Notes: generated by a model not told the origin, from the sequence alone. A DNA stretch of 64,000 nt from Piezodorus guildinii (GCA_023052935.1 CM041293.1:150659474-150723473), one strand, 5' to 3'. Positions 32,684 to 44,549 are shown, counted from the stretch's first letter. Numbers and translations are program-made.

Positions 32684-33223
32684 AAAATCTGGTGAGAACA
32701 AAACTCGACTTTCTCTTACCTCCGTCCTTAAAATTGATTTCAGAATTTTTAAATACAGTTAGAGATGAAAATAAATTGTTAAATAATTAATAACATTTAG
32801 TTACGATAGAAACATGTGTTTTATTAAATAAACGGTTATATTATTATCTAAAATAATCAGTTAGTTTTAACGACTTTTCATCACTCTTTATTAACTTTTA
32901 CAAGCTTGTGTATTAGATAATATTTTTCAAAACCATTAGCTTTCCAACGATATATATTACACCTATATTACTTTTTTTATGTTCAAAATTTCAAAAATTG
33001 CATACAAAAATATTTTTGCTCTTTTATCCTTTAGTTGGATATCGAATTTGTTCAACTTAAATATTTACACGTTTTTACTTTCACTTATTTATGTATGAAA
33101 TATAGAGTAAGGGAAAGTATTGCGATCGTGAAAATTTTCGAATTCCAGTTTTCGACGGAAATACACGTTTCAGGATCCCATGAGTCCAAATGACTAAGTT
33201 CCGAAAAAAGGTCTGTGCGTGCG

Positions 33224-33260
<37 letters not shown>

Positions 33261-33640
33261 CGTGTGGTGGTAACTCCCGCGCGTAAGCGAAAAGTCCTAT
33301 GAAACTGAAATTTCATATTTTAGGCACCTATACTCCCGAGATGTTACAGGTCGTTTTTCATCAATATCAGCTAACCAGAAGAGCCACTTTATAACATGCA
33401 TTTTGCAAATTTTTACGATTTTCTCAAAAACAGCTGTAACGATTTTGATTAAACACGCTATATCGTTGTAAAATTTAATGGGCTTTAATATCATGTAGGT
33501 TTCATTCTGATCGAAATAGTCTGACAGGACTAAATGCCCTAAAACGTGCATTTCCGGTGAGAACTCGAATTCGAAAAGTTTAACGATACGAGAGTATTGC
33601 CTCCCTTACCATATATTTCATATACAGGTAAGTAAAAGTA
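32684..33640 (+). mobile_element. Helentron-like copy with an inverted copy nested inside
   Basis: A forward copy starts at 32684 (ATCTGGTGAGAACAAAACTC then GACTTTCTCTTACC) and runs to about 33076 (TTTACACG). There a reverse-oriented copy begins with its terminal hairpin (ACTTTCACTTATTTATGTAT) and runs to about 33537 (CTGACAGGACTAAATGCCC). Then the forward 3' end resumes (TAAAACGTGCATTTCCGG) to 33640. The inner copy lacks its 5' half and has a (GT)n run at about 33224-33260. Confidence 0.75.
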
Positions 33641-33763
33641 AAAAGGTTTACAATAACTATTTTTTATATATAATTAATATATTTTGTTATTTAAAAATTA
33701 CATTTTGGTATTAAAGACAACAATTTTACATACAACATAAAAAAAAAAAAAAAAAAAAAAAAT

Positions 33764-34235
33764 GCTCGCACTGCAACACAATTTTATCAATCAGCCACGT
33801 ATTTGAAGAATGCTCTTATTATCGTACAATATTACACCAGCTGGGTACACCGCCCAATATAAGAATGGCTCTGCGGGACGATGAGCCCATAATAAATGCC
33901 GTAATTAAGTTTCTAGCAAGGGTCAAACTGTTAAATAGCCTCTGACTATCCAACACATCTATCGAAGACATAACCTCTTTATTATGTATCTGTTTAATTT
34001 ATTATCCTATTAATGTCTAATTTCTGTTGTTATTATTTTATTTATATTTATTTTTTTAATCTGTATCCTTTACTTATTTTAATTATTTATTTTTTCTTCT
34101 TATTCTTAATCTCACTTGAATTAAAAATAACCTCCTTTGAAGAATCAATCATAATAACAAACCATCGGGCGTTGATGACCTAGATATTCTATGCCCTAAA
34201 ACAAAACAAAACAAACAAACAAAAAAATTATTTGA
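33764..34235 (+). pseudogene. LINE C-terminal zinc-finger fragment and 3' UTR
   Basis: An A-run is followed by the frame CSHCNTILSISHVFEECSYY, RTILHQLGTPPNIRMALRDD and EPIINAVIKFLARVKLLNSL, then a stop. CxxC...HxxxxC is the C-terminal zinc-binding motif that follows RNase H in some Jockey/I/R1-group LINEs. The 3' UTR carries CGGGCGTTGATGACCTAGAT and ends in an ACAAAACAAAC-type tail. Confidence 0.75.
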
Positions 34236-34639
34236 CCGGTCTTAAAAATCTTCTTAAGTCTTTCTATCATCAGTAATTAGTTTAATTATTCCGCTTTGAA
34301 ATAATAGCATCATAATTAATAATATTTGACAGTGTAGACCAACAGCGAAGTATAAATAATTAATATTTAAAAACACCAACCATGTTTTTGCTAGTAGCTA
34401 ATATCTGTTAGTATTATTTGTACATGTCATTTTATTTAGCCTGTTCGCTAGTATATTAATGTCACGTTAAATAAAACGCTTGCAATGGCACTGTAAAAGT
34501 TTAACTTCCTTAAATGACTATCCTATTCGAAACCTGCTATATATACAATAAAGCCTTTGATCGAAAAAATCCTAGATCAAATTTGAAAATTAAAACTAGA
34601 AAATTTTCAAGGTGTAATTGTAAAACTAAAAGAAGAATT

Positions 34640-35045
34640 TAGTTATTTGATAGATCACAATAACAATTACTCTAAGCGTCTAATTTGGAATCCTCATGCT
34701 TGACTCAAACGGCAAAAAAGTGAATTCCGTTCTCGGCAACTATAACACTTCTCAATTCTCCAGACTTTGCCACTAAAAAACTAATCTATAATGACCTTAA
34801 TTTTAAAATAATGCTGATTGGGCACGAACCAGGTATCAATCTTTTCATGATAAACTTCATTTCCACTCTTACTCAGTTTCAATGCTTGCCTTTACCTTCA
34901 ATTCTTGATAACAATAAGAATAAGACATTCTAATTGAAGTGCTAACCATTGGGTAGTCATAGCTTTGTGTCGTTTTGTCTTTAGCATATTTACTTGATGT
35001 ATTATTAAATAAAGTTTTAAATTTCATTAAATAAAAGAAAAAAAT
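34640..35045 (+). pseudogene. heavily decayed Jockey-B 3' end
   Basis: TAATTTGGAATCCTCATGCT, AAACTAATCTATAATGACCT, CACGAACCAGGTATCAATCT and TTCATGATAAACTTCATTTC follow the ORF2 end of the Jockey-B copy at 17786-18883 with deletions. It closes with ATTAAATAAAGTTTTAAATT and an A-rich end. Confidence 0.65.
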
Positions 35046-35195
35046 ATTATTGAATAAAATACTAAGTTATGTGTCTAATTATTGCAAGAAAATAAGTCTA
35101 ACAACATTGAGAGGAATGATAGCAACAAGTAGAGCATTCAACAGGCCTTCCCGGGAACTAAGTGGAGGGCAAATAAAGCAGTATTCCATGTTGTA

Positions 35196-36193
35196 TAAAG
35201 GGCATAGCGGAATAAGCAAGTGAAATCTGTCCCCGCGTGTATTAGAACCAAATTTATACCATTGAGTCACACCTATGAGAAATAACCTTATGCAAATTTT
35301 TAGCCCTTAATCCTAACGGGAGGGAAGTTATGGAGGGGAAAGATAAAACAAAAATAATTGTTTTCTCCTGAAAAGCTCAACCGATTTTCACGAAAAAATA
35401 TATATGTTATGGATTGAACAGAACGGTTTCATAAAATATTTTTTTCACGAAAATGTTGGTCAAAAATTTTTTTGAATTTTTCAAAAAATATTTTCAAGTT
35501 ATGATAGTTTGGTACACCTCCAATTTTTCGATAATTTATTTCATTGGAGGATCTTCCATAATGTATATTTTTCAATTTTATTGCAAGTGTACCCATGGTG
35601 AAAAAAACAAAAAAAAAATTTTCTCCTGAACTGATCAACTGACTTTCAAGAAAAATATATATGTTAATATATATATTTTCTAAAAGAGTTCAAATACATA
35701 AAACATTTTTTTAAATTTTTTATTTCGAAAACGTGAGTCAATATTTTTATTTTATTAATTTTTTCAAATCCGTTCAGGAGAAAAAATGTTGTTTTTTTGG
35801 TTTTTTTCACCATGGGGTACACTTGCGATAAAATTGAAAAAAAAAAATATATCGAAGGTCTCTCTAATAAAATAAAGTGACACAAAATTGGAGGTGTACC
35901 GAACCATCGTAACCTGAAAATATGTCCAACATTTTCGTGGAAAAAAAAGTTTTTTCTTTTGACCGTTTTGTAAAATCCATAACTTATATTTTTTTTCGTG
36001 AAAATCAGTTGAGCAGTTCAGGAGAAAACAATTATTACTTTTTCTTTCCCTCATCCATAACTTCTCTCTCATTAGGATTAAGGTGCTAAAAATTTGCATA
36101 AGGATGTTTCTCTTAGGTGTGACTCAATGGTATAAATTTGATTCTAATACACGCGGGGGCAGATTTCACATGCTTTTCCGCAAGGCCCTTTAC
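35196..36193. mobile_element. foldback element FB-2, about 1 kb
   Basis: The left arm (AAAGGGCATAGCGGAATAAG, CCCGCGTGTATTAGAACCAA, TTATACCATTGAGTCACACC, TTTTCTCCTGAA) recurs inverted in the right arm up to GCCCTTTAC at 36193; the centre is near 35700. Arms of about 490 bp differ at scattered sites. A one-armed copy of the same family lies at 56045-56680. No protein is encoded; T-rich frames of up to 111 codons are by-products of low complexity. Confidence 0.88.
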
Positions 36194-37058
36194 TGGATTA
36201 CAAATTCGTAATCATATCATTCGAGCACATTTTAAATTTTAATAAATAATAATTAAATATTTCTGTATTTTGGTTGCTTTTCACAACAATTGAGTTAAGA
36301 AAATGAGTTCAAGGTGCGTGTTGATGGTGTTAATTTCGAAATAAAGTACCTAAAATACTATAAAAAAGAAAAATTATCACATTTTGATAAACCCTACCAT
36401 GAGCTGTTATATTATAAATGTGAAATAAAGAGGTGTAATATTAACTGTGTATTAAAATAGAAATAGTGTTTGTTTTTTTCTTTTATTTAATCCATAATAA
36501 CACAAATTTTCTTATTAGCTCATTACCCTGGGTAAAATGCTGTTCATTATAATAAAAATTAAAAAACGTTTTTATGTTGTTGTTTTTTTTCAGGATAATT
36601 GCTGACAAAGAGATGTTGGGAGAGAGCAAACCATTATTGATTACGTGGTCAAGAATATTTTTGAAAAAGCTGTAAAACTGGATTTTAACTAGACGAAAAT
36701 CCTGAAAAATGGAAAGGAAAACCTAAGAGAGATTTTATCTTGAGAAACATGTGTATCAGTATTTCATTATATCAAGCCTATGACTGAACACCAAGCGTGA
36801 GATGAACCGAAACGAATCAAGGCTTCTCAAAATAATTAAACATATTAATATTTTTGGTTTATCATTTTCAATAATGAATCTTTGTAATCGACCAAAAAAT
36901 AAAACCCCCTCAAAATTTGAGAGCTTTCTCCGCGGCATTTCTCCAAAACTACTGGACCGATTCGTCACAAAAATACTAGTCCACTCAACGACGATCCTAA
37001 CACCCAAGACGTTGATATCAGCTGGTTAGTTTTAAAATGGCGGCCGATTAAACGTGAT
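36194..37058. other. intron, partly repetitive
   Basis: AACCCCCTCAAAATTTGAGA then GCTTTCTCCG near 36901 resembles CCCCTCCCTCAAAGTTTGAG near 42650, so an unnamed repeat is present. The motif CCAAAACTACTGGACCGATT lies at about 36943. No gene. Confidence 0.45.
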
Positions 37059-37059
37059 T

Positions 37060-37500
37060 TTATTCAATAACTCAGTTATTTATGAATATGGAAAAAAAAA
37101 ATTATTAGTGTTTTTTAACTAAAAAACAGCAAATAATTTTATATTAATGTATACGCTTATAACTGAGTTATTTTTGAAGATAGAGAAAAGTGTGTTCGAG
37201 TTTTAGAAACAGTAAAATGCGATACACACAAAAAAAAAGAAAAAAAAAGAAAAAAAAAAGAAAAAAAAAAAAGGAAAAATGAAAAAAAAAAAATGAAATT
37301 TCGCTTATATAGTACGCTCATAAGTACGTTACTTTCAAAGATAGAGAAAAAATCATTATTGTGTTTTAAAAAAAAAAACGCGAATAATTATATTAAAGAG
37401 AAAAAAGAAAAGAAAAAAATAATTAATTTTTCACATAAATACGCTTATAACTCAGTTATTTTTGAAGTTTTAGAATCAGTAAAGCGCGATAAAAAAAAAA
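37060..37500. repeat. degenerate tandem repeat around TACGCTTATAACTCAGTTAT
   Basis: Four units start near 37066, 37149, 37309 and 37440, each with (TACGCTTATAA)CTCAGTTAT, then TTTTGAAGATAGAGAAAA-type sequence and a TTTTAGAA.CAGTAAA.GCGATA end. Spacing is irregular because A-runs have expanded between them. Confidence 0.65.
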
Positions 37501-37592
37501 AAATTCATTTGTATATTATATAATATATTAGGTATATTATATTATATTATCAAATTATAATAGATGTAATTACACCAAAAATCGGTTATTAT

Positions 37593-37624
<32 letters not shown>

Positions 37625-38082
37625 ATTGAGATATATTACAATTTGTTACAAAATGAACAATAATAATATTGATAAGAGACCACATTCATACTATATATAC
37701 AGAAAATAATAATAATGGTCAAATTACATAAAATAGAACATAAATAAATTCATATATATACAATAAAATAATAATAATAAATAAAAAACAAAACAAATCG
37801 AAACAAAAACCTATTATTGAGATAAATAAAAAGTTGGCAAATAAATAAACATCTTACACACAATCATAACTATATACAATGTATACAATTGCTAAAGGGA
37901 CCCCAGCAAGCGCTTTTCCCTCCACTTGTGGAGGAAAAAGCGGAACCCAAGAGATCCCAGCGCCTCTATCTCAGCCGCATCACTGGTCTGAGCCAGTGGA
38001 GGCTGAGTTAGGGCGCTGTAGCCACAAACATACCGTACATGAGTGGAGGATCTGACCATTGTCAGAACTCCAGTTTAAATGT

Positions 38083-40761
38083 TTACAATACGTCTCGTGG
38101 CCACTGCCGTTTCAATCTTCGAGGAGGATTGTAGGGATGGGTGGTGCTGGATAGGGATTGCGCTAGAGGGTTAGGATGATGACTAAGGTTCTGATGAAAT
38201 TTGGAAAATTTGGATGGTACCAGGTCTAAAACAAACGGAATATTAAGGTCATGGTGTAGGGTACAGTTGGTAACGTAATAAGGAGCATTAACTATTGTTC
38301 GGAGGACTTTGGATTGGAAGGATTGGATGCGTTTGATGTTAGAATGTTTAGCTGTTCCCCACAGTTCAAGTCCGTAGGTCCATATAGGTTTCAGTACTGT
38401 CTTGTATATTAGTAATTTGTTGTCAACTGTAAGATGAGATTTTCTGTTTAGTAGTCTGTATAACTGGCCGAATCTGCGGTTGAGTTCTTTTCTTTTTAGT
38501 CTTGTATGTGGGTTCCACGTCAGTCTTTTGTCTAGTAAAAAGCCGAGATACCGGACTGTGTCTGAGGAAGGAAGCGGTATGGAATTGAAATTAACCGTTG
38601 GACAGGATTTGCGTCGAAGGGTGAATGTGACGTGAGTGCATTTGCTTTCGTTCACCTTAATGCGCCAAGCATTGCACCAGTCTTCGACAAGGGAAAGGTG
38701 CTTTTGGAGATTTAGCGATGCTGCTTCAGGATCGGAATTGGATGATAAAATGGCTGTGTCATCAGCAAATGTTGCCAGAAAGGTATTGGGATCGGTAGGG
38801 ATATCGGCGGTGAAGAGGATGTAGAGGACGGGTCCTAAGACGCTGCCTTGAGGAACACCGGCCTCAACAGTATATTGTTCGGAAAATTCGGAACCACAGC
38901 GAACTCGGAAGGAGCGGTTGGATAAATAGGATCGGATGATTAGGTATAAGGATTGAGGTAAATGGGTTTTGAGCTTAAAGAGCAGTCCCGGGTGCCACAC
39001 CCGGTCAAAAGCTTGAGCTATGTCCAGAAAGGCACCCGAACAATACTCCTTGCACTCAAGGGCGGAGGAAATGTGGTCTACAACTCGGAGTCCTTGCTGA
39101 ACCGTGGAATGTTGAGGACGGAATCCAAACTGGTGTGAAGGAAAATTGTGAAATTTGGCTAGGATTCGTTTTAATAGGAGTTTTTCGAAGATTTTGGAGA
39201 GGATCGGAAGAAGGCTAATAGGTCTGTAGGATGACGTACAGTTGGATGGTTTGCCTGGTTTTAGGAAAAGGATGATAGTCGAGTGTTTCCACAACAGAGG
39301 GAAATAGGTAGTGAGTAGAATACAGTTATAGATATATGTAAGGAATGTAATGGCTTTAGGTGGAAGTTGTCTTAGGATTTGAGGAGTAAGGAGATCGTAT
39401 CCAGGGGATTTAAGGAGAGGAAGCTTTTGAAGCAGATATTTGACCTCAGAGGGATTGATTGCTTTAGGTGGTAAGGAAATTGGTATCGGTGACGTAAGGA
39501 ACTCTTCAACTATTGCGGTATGGGTTGGATTGAGATCAGAATGAGGAGTGAATACCTTGGAAAGGTGTAGTGCAAATTCTTGTGCCCTATCTTAGTCAGA
39601 AGCAGCCCAGGAATTATCACTACGCCGGAGAGGATGGGATATCAGGGGGGATTTTAGGATTCTCTTCGTGACATCCCACAGGGAATTGTCACGAGTCGAG
39701 AGAGAGGAGAGGTAGGTATTGTAGGATTGGGATTGGAAGATCGCCAACTCCCGCTTTAATTTTCTACAAAAAAAGTTATAGGAGCGGCGATCCTCTGGGT
39801 GGCGGGTGCGTTGCCATAATGTTCTGGCTCGGCGTTTGCTGTTGATGAGGTCTGTCAGGTGTTGTGGTAAATGGCTTTTATAAGGAATTATTTGGGATTG
39901 TTTGGGAGCGGAGGCAGTCCAGGCGGCTTGTTGAATAGCGGTTGTAAAGGAATATACGGCGTCGTCAAGGTCATATGGGGTTTTGAGAATCACTCTGAGG
40001 TCAATATCATTAGTGAGGATTTCGCGGAAGAGGTTCCAGTTGACAGGGCCTCTAATGAATGACGGTGGGATAGGTTTAGGAATAGGTGTTATGGAAACAT
40101 TTAGAATCAATGGACTATGATCAGAGGATAGTTCATCAAGGCGAGCTATGGAAAAATTAAGAGAGCCTAATCCGCTGTGGATGAAGAAGTCGAGGATGTC
40201 AGGATTACGGTTAGGATCTGTTGGCCAGTAGGTAGGAGAATCGGGAGGTAGGAGATGAAAGCGTCGGGAGTTGAGTGCAGACTGCAATGTCCGTCCACGA
40301 GAATTGGTGGTTCTAGAACCCCACTGTTGGTTCTTAGCGTTTAAGTCTGCACCCAAAATGAAGTGATTACCCAAGTAGTTGAGAAAGGATTCAAATTGGG
40401 CAGAGGAAATGGGATGTTTAGGAGGGCAGTATGCTGATGCGATGATAAGCGGATAGGAAAAGGTTTTGATAACTATGGAAGTTGCTTGTAGGTAATCGTG
40501 GGCGGAAATTGGGTGTAAGTGATGGGTGAGGGATCGGCGGACTATGACAGCAGTACCGGCATGGGCTTTGCCGTCTGGATGGTCTGTCCGGTATGTCGTG
40601 TATCCTGGTATTTTAAAGTACTGTTTAGTGGTTAGTCTAGTTTCAGTAATGAGTGCAACATCAATGTTTTTGTCTTGCAGTAAGGCTGTAAGTTCGTCAG
40701 TGTGAGTTCTAACACCATTCGCATTCCAAAGGAGAATGGATAAGGAATTAGGTGAGGTCAT
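38083..40761 (-). pseudogene. Jockey-A ORF2: endonuclease-reverse transcriptase with one internal stop
   Basis: The ATG at 40761 lies 56 bp after ORF1. The endonuclease occupies roughly residues 1-230: SILLWNANGVRTH, VALITETRL, FILGADLNAKNQQWGS, PDILDFFI and SSDHSPL, i.e. the N, E, D, and SDH elements of AP-type nucleases. At codon 390 (39592-39594) a TAA interrupts the frame (WAASD stop DRAQEF). The same frame then continues through reverse transcriptase motifs STIILFLKPGKPS, YRPISLLPILSKIFEKLL, HQFGFRPQHST, FLDIAQAFDRVW, AGVPQGSVLGPVLYILFTAD and the catalytic FADDTAIL, ending RLKRQWPRDVL at 38083. A TTG at 39294 is not a true start. With 892 codons apart from one nonsense codon, this is a very young copy. 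No RNase H domain is present, as usual for Jockey. The protein would nick target DNA and reverse-transcribe its own RNA. Confidence 0.95.
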
Positions 40762-40817
40762 TTATGGTTTTTTTAAGGCAGGAATGAGATTTGATACGAG
40801 ATTCGTAAGGAGTGATA

Positions 40818-42020
40818 TTAGAGGCATAACAAGGATTTAATTTCGGAGATAAAGGATGTCATCAAACTGGTAAGGTCTGTGGCATTTGAAGGAGGAGGGA
40901 TATGAGAGATTTGTGGTTGATTAGGATTTTTAGGATTGGTTACATTTTGAGGAAGAGGTATATGTGGAATGGATTGAGGTACATTCTGTAGTTCCGGCAG
41001 GGCCACGGCTTCAGTACTTTGATTCCCACCTCCAAGTAGGTGGGCAAATGATACATTGGCATCAATAAGTTTTGAGGGTTCTCTTCTGTTTCTTACTTGT
41101 CTTGTTGTTTCATCCGGTACTTGAGGTTTTTGAAACCTGGTCCTCAGTTCCTTATAAATTTGGCATCCTTTATAGTTGGCTGGGTGGTCCTTGAGGCAAT
41201 GAGCACATACAGCTGGTGTTGATTTTGGTTTTGTACACTCCACAGACTTGTGCTGTTCACCGCATTTCACGCATCGAGGTATGTGATGACAATAACTTTT
41301 AGTATGACCATATGCTTGACAGTTATGGCACTGAACTATCTCCTTCTTTATGTAAGGTTTTTCAACTCTTACGCTGGTATAGTACAATCTATTGAGGTCA
41401 TAGATTTGTTCAACTCCTTCCGATGGCTCCAAGTCCACGAAAAAGAGAGGTAGTGGAATCTCCGTTAATTCTTCTATAATAGCTTCAACTGGTGTCGAGG
41501 GGTGTAAGTTTCTGATTACAACCCTTAAAGCTCTCTCTTGGCGTAGCTGGTAGGTATGGAAATCCGCTTTGGTATCAGTTAGATATTTCACTATTTTTCT
41601 ATATGTCTCGGCAGTAGTAGGAGATATTTTGGTGTCATTAATTCTACTCATACAGTAGTAGCTGGTAGAATCGGTAATTTTGTTCAATTGTGTACACAAC
41701 AACTGGAAATTTTTAATATTTTTGACAAATATTGGAGGGGGTCGTGGTTCACTAGGTATAGGAGCAGATTCCATGTTTTCTTTTTCGTTATGTAAAATCT
41801 GAAAAGGATTTGGGGTGAAAAACGGTAATTCGTCAGTCATCCCTTGTGACGATGTGCCAGGTTGTGGTTCAGATTCTGAATTAGTACCCGAAGGGGTTGC
41901 TTGTAATCTTTTATTAGTATCACGGCGAGGTCTTTGTTTCGTAGGGGACGGGATTGAACCACTAGATCTAGATCTTTTATTTGAAGCTTTGGAGGACATT
42001 ACTTGATGATAATATCGCAT
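40818..42020 (-). CDS. Jockey-A ORF1: Gag-like nucleic-acid-binding protein
   Basis: A 400-codon intact frame. It starts at MRYYHQVMSSKASNK; the second Met (41999, MSSKASNKRSRSSG) is an equally plausible start. Residues 1-100 are rich in S, P, R and K. The middle (about 100-220) corresponds to the RNA-recognition-like region of Jockey Gag (RALRVVIRNLHPSTPVEAII). Around residues 230-290 are three cysteine knuckles: CHNCQAYGHTKSYC, CVKCGEQHKSVEC and CAHCLKDHPANYKGC. In this family ORF1 protein binds element RNA, forms particles and carries it to the nucleus. No stop or frameshift is present. Confidence 0.93.
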   Translation of the reverse strand: MRYYHQVMSSKASNKRSRSSGSIPSPTKQRPRRDTNKRLQATPSGTNSESEPQPGTSSQGMTDELPFFTPNPFQILHNEKENMESAPIPSEPRPPPIFVKNIKNFQLLCTQLNKITDSTSYYCMSRINDTKISPTTAETYRKIVKYLTDTKADFHTYQLRQERALRVVIRNLHPSTPVEAIIEELTEIPLPLFFVDLEPSEGVEQIYDLNRLYYTSVRVEKPYIKKEIVQCHNCQAYGHTKSYCHHIPRCVKCGEQHKSVECTKPKSTPAVCAHCLKDHPANYKGCQIYKELRTRFQKPQVPDETTRQVRNRREPSKLIDANVSFAHLLGGGNQSTEAVALPELQNVPQSIPHIPLPQNVTNPKNPNQPQISHIPPPSNATDLTSLMTSFISEIKSLLCL

Positions 42021-42343
42021 TTCATGTAAGGAAAATAATTAAATAATAACAAGATGTGGGGGGAAAAAATAATAACTTAAGAAAAGTTAAGCAAGACCAG
42101 CCTTGCCTAGCTATTGGCAATCAGCTGATATGAAGAGGTGACTCAGCATTCACTTTACGGTGCAAATTGTAGCCCAACTTACCGCTGTTTGCTCCAATAT
42201 TTACTGTTGTTGTTATCCTGAAGCCTGGTGATGTTTTCAAGACTGTTCTGAAGTGATATCCAACTGAAAAAGCAAGAAATCCAAGAGCCGACTTGAAAGA
42301 TGACCGCTATACTCATGCGCATGCGCAGAACTCATTATTGAAA

Positions 42344-43935
42344 ATAGAGAAAAATCATAAAGATTTTCGAGATCAAGACAACGCGATTAACAAAGAGAAA
42401 AAAAAAAAAAAATCAGCTTATATGGTCAAGCCACTAGTTGTGGCCCAGAACTTATAAGAGATGTGATTCCCATGATTTACTGATAAAGATAAAATGTAAG
42501 GTTTCCTGGAATCAGGAAATTTTATTTGAATTGTTTGAATGAAAATCTAAAGAAAAGATAAGGAAATAGTAACGCAGTCCTGTATAAATGCTTTTAGTTT
42601 ATTATGTTCAATAATGAACCTTTGTAAAAGACAAAAAAAAAATAAAATAACCCCTCCCTCAAAGTTTGAGAGCTTTCGTTTCAAAATGCATAGAATCCGA
42701 ATAACGAATAAAAAAAAATCGTCTCTCCAAATAAATAAATGAAAAAAGAATCATTGAAATTGGATAAAAACTAGCTTAGATATTGCGTTTTGAAATCAGT
42801 GGTGAGTGTTATGATATGATGCTTTGAATTAGTGCTTTTCATATCACTTAATATCAACAGTCATATAAACAGTTATACCCTAATATGCTTATTTGGAAAT
42901 AATAAACCATTGTGTTTTAATTTGCAGCGTCTTTTTATATATCACATATTTAAGGAAGGTTAAGAACAGATAAGCAAAATAAAATAATATATAATTAAAA
43001 ACAAAAATACACACACGTCTTTCTTTATCTTTTAGTTTATTTTAAAAGTTGATTGCTGAGTCAGCCTTTAGCTGTATAGTTCCGATAAAGATTTTCCTTT
43101 TTAATCTTAATTCTATTTAATTATCATTTAAATTAGCATTTAGAATGTTCCGGGGTATTTACATATTTCGAGTCGTCCGATAAACGAAAAGCTGAAAACA
43201 GGTTTCATATTAATTTTCCTTAAATATTCTATACAAACTTTGCTGATACAGGTCTGAATTAGATAATTTTATTTTTTTTTTTAGAAATTTAATTATATTT
43301 TTAACTGTTTATAAATACTGCTGAATGTATGATTCACTAATTTAGGGCTCAAATAAAATTTTATTTTGAGACCTTTTATGCTGTTTTTCTCTCTCTTTCC
43401 GTATATTAAATTTTCGGCAATTTCATTAGGATCTTTAGTATTATTGTGAGAGTGAGTTTATTTTTAGTATAATATAAATTTATCAAATTCAAAGCGTTGA
43501 TATTTAACACCACAATCTCATGGTTTTAAAGGCATTTTTACTAAGATTGTAGAACTGATAAGGTTTATCTTTGAAATATTCCGTAACCATTTATTTGAAT
43601 GAAAAACACTATATAATACAGATTTTATAAAAATACACTATTTTCCAACATCGGAGCAGAAATATGAGAACATTAACATCTCAAAGAGTTGCAAAACTAT
43701 ACTTTTATGTTATTTGAGTGAGTCTCAAGTACCCTAATAAAAATTGAATCATCTGAATAAGATAAGCGGTAGTAGACATTAGTATTTACACGAATATTCC
43801 CTTCACATTTTCTTACATCATTAATTTTTCTTTCCATTTTGGACAAATTGAAAAGGATAACTAACTACTTTCGATCAAATTCTAAAAGTGTTTTGTGAAA
43901 GACAAGTTAATTGCCCACTGAAATAAAATAAAAAA
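42344..43935. other. intron, no gene recognised
   Basis: AT-rich sequence. The patch near 42610-42680 shares a short repeat with 36870-36930. No exon or terminal repeats seen. Confidence 0.45.
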
Positions 43936-44000
43936 ATCTGGTGCGCGCAACACACGACTCTCACTTCCGTTATTTATATCAATTTAGGAATTTTAAAACA
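43936..44000 (+). mobile_element. Helentron-like 5' end fragment
   Basis: ATCTGGTGCGCGCAACACAC then GACTCTCACTTCCG and TTATATCAATTTAGGAATTT match the start of the copy at 23457. The rest is missing. Confidence 0.75.
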
Positions 44001-44549
44001 AAGGCTATTAGGATGGTAAATCCGCCCCCGCGGCTTTTTTGACTCAAACTTGGGGGATAAATTTTGTGTCGAATAAAATAATTCGCCTAAATTTTTAGCT
44101 TTTTAATTCAAACGGTTTTCGAGATTTTTTAAAAAACCAGTTTTTTCGATTTTATTATTTTTTTTTTAATATTAAAATATGAGATTTATTATTCATGATT
44201 TTTTTCTCTGGTTCTTAGGAGTCAAAGGCATGAAAAAATGATATGATCATGATTCTTAAACGAAAAGCCAATTTTTAGTTAAAGAAAGAAAATCAAAATA
44301 TGTATTTTTAAAAATCTTTTTGAAAAGTTTCAATCACTGTTTTTAATTAGAAAATGTATTTTATACTCCTCTAAACACAGGAATTTTTCCAAATGTTTTG
44401 AAGTGGTGGAACAATATGAAAAAAATAATAAAACCTTTTTTTTTTTTTTCTCTAAAATCTTGTATTTAACTTACATTTCTTATTATTATTGAAAAATATG
44501 TAAACAATTATTTCTTTAAAAAAAAATCAGAATTACATTCTTTCTTTCA
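44001..44549. other. unclassified AT-rich sequence
   Basis: It contains GGTAAATCCGCCCCCGCGGC then TTTTTTGACTC and AAACGGTTTTCGAGATTTTT, which looks like repeat sequence, but I found no second copy in the window. Confidence 0.35.

Larger units (their letters stand above)
37598..42333 (-). mobile_element. Jockey-clade LINE (family A), complete, 10-bp target duplication
   Basis: The element is 4,736 bp on the minus strand with ORF1, ORF2, a 3' UTR and a poly(A) tail (plus-strand T-run from 37598). The direct repeat ATTATTGAAA at 37588-37597 and 42334-42343 marks both ends, so the 5' end at 42333 appears untruncated. The 5' UTR starts GAGTTCTGCGCATGCGCATG; Jockey elements use internal promoters near the first base. 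Only one clear lesion was found, a stop in ORF2. It lies in the first large intron of the SLC4 gene in the same orientation. A truncated relative is at 45932-47317. Confidence 0.95.

Noticed and set aside
35429..36099. Several K/F-rich frames of up to 111 codons
   Set aside because: They result from A/T-runs in the FB-2 arms and appear in mirrored positions on both arms.
39294..39294. TTG at 39294 as start of a separate reverse transcriptase gene
   Set aside because: The frame is continuous with the endonuclease upstream; only the TAA at 39592-39594 separates them.
38636..42006. Plus-strand frames within the Jockey-A element
   Set aside because: They are antisense shadows of Jockey ORF1 and ORF2.
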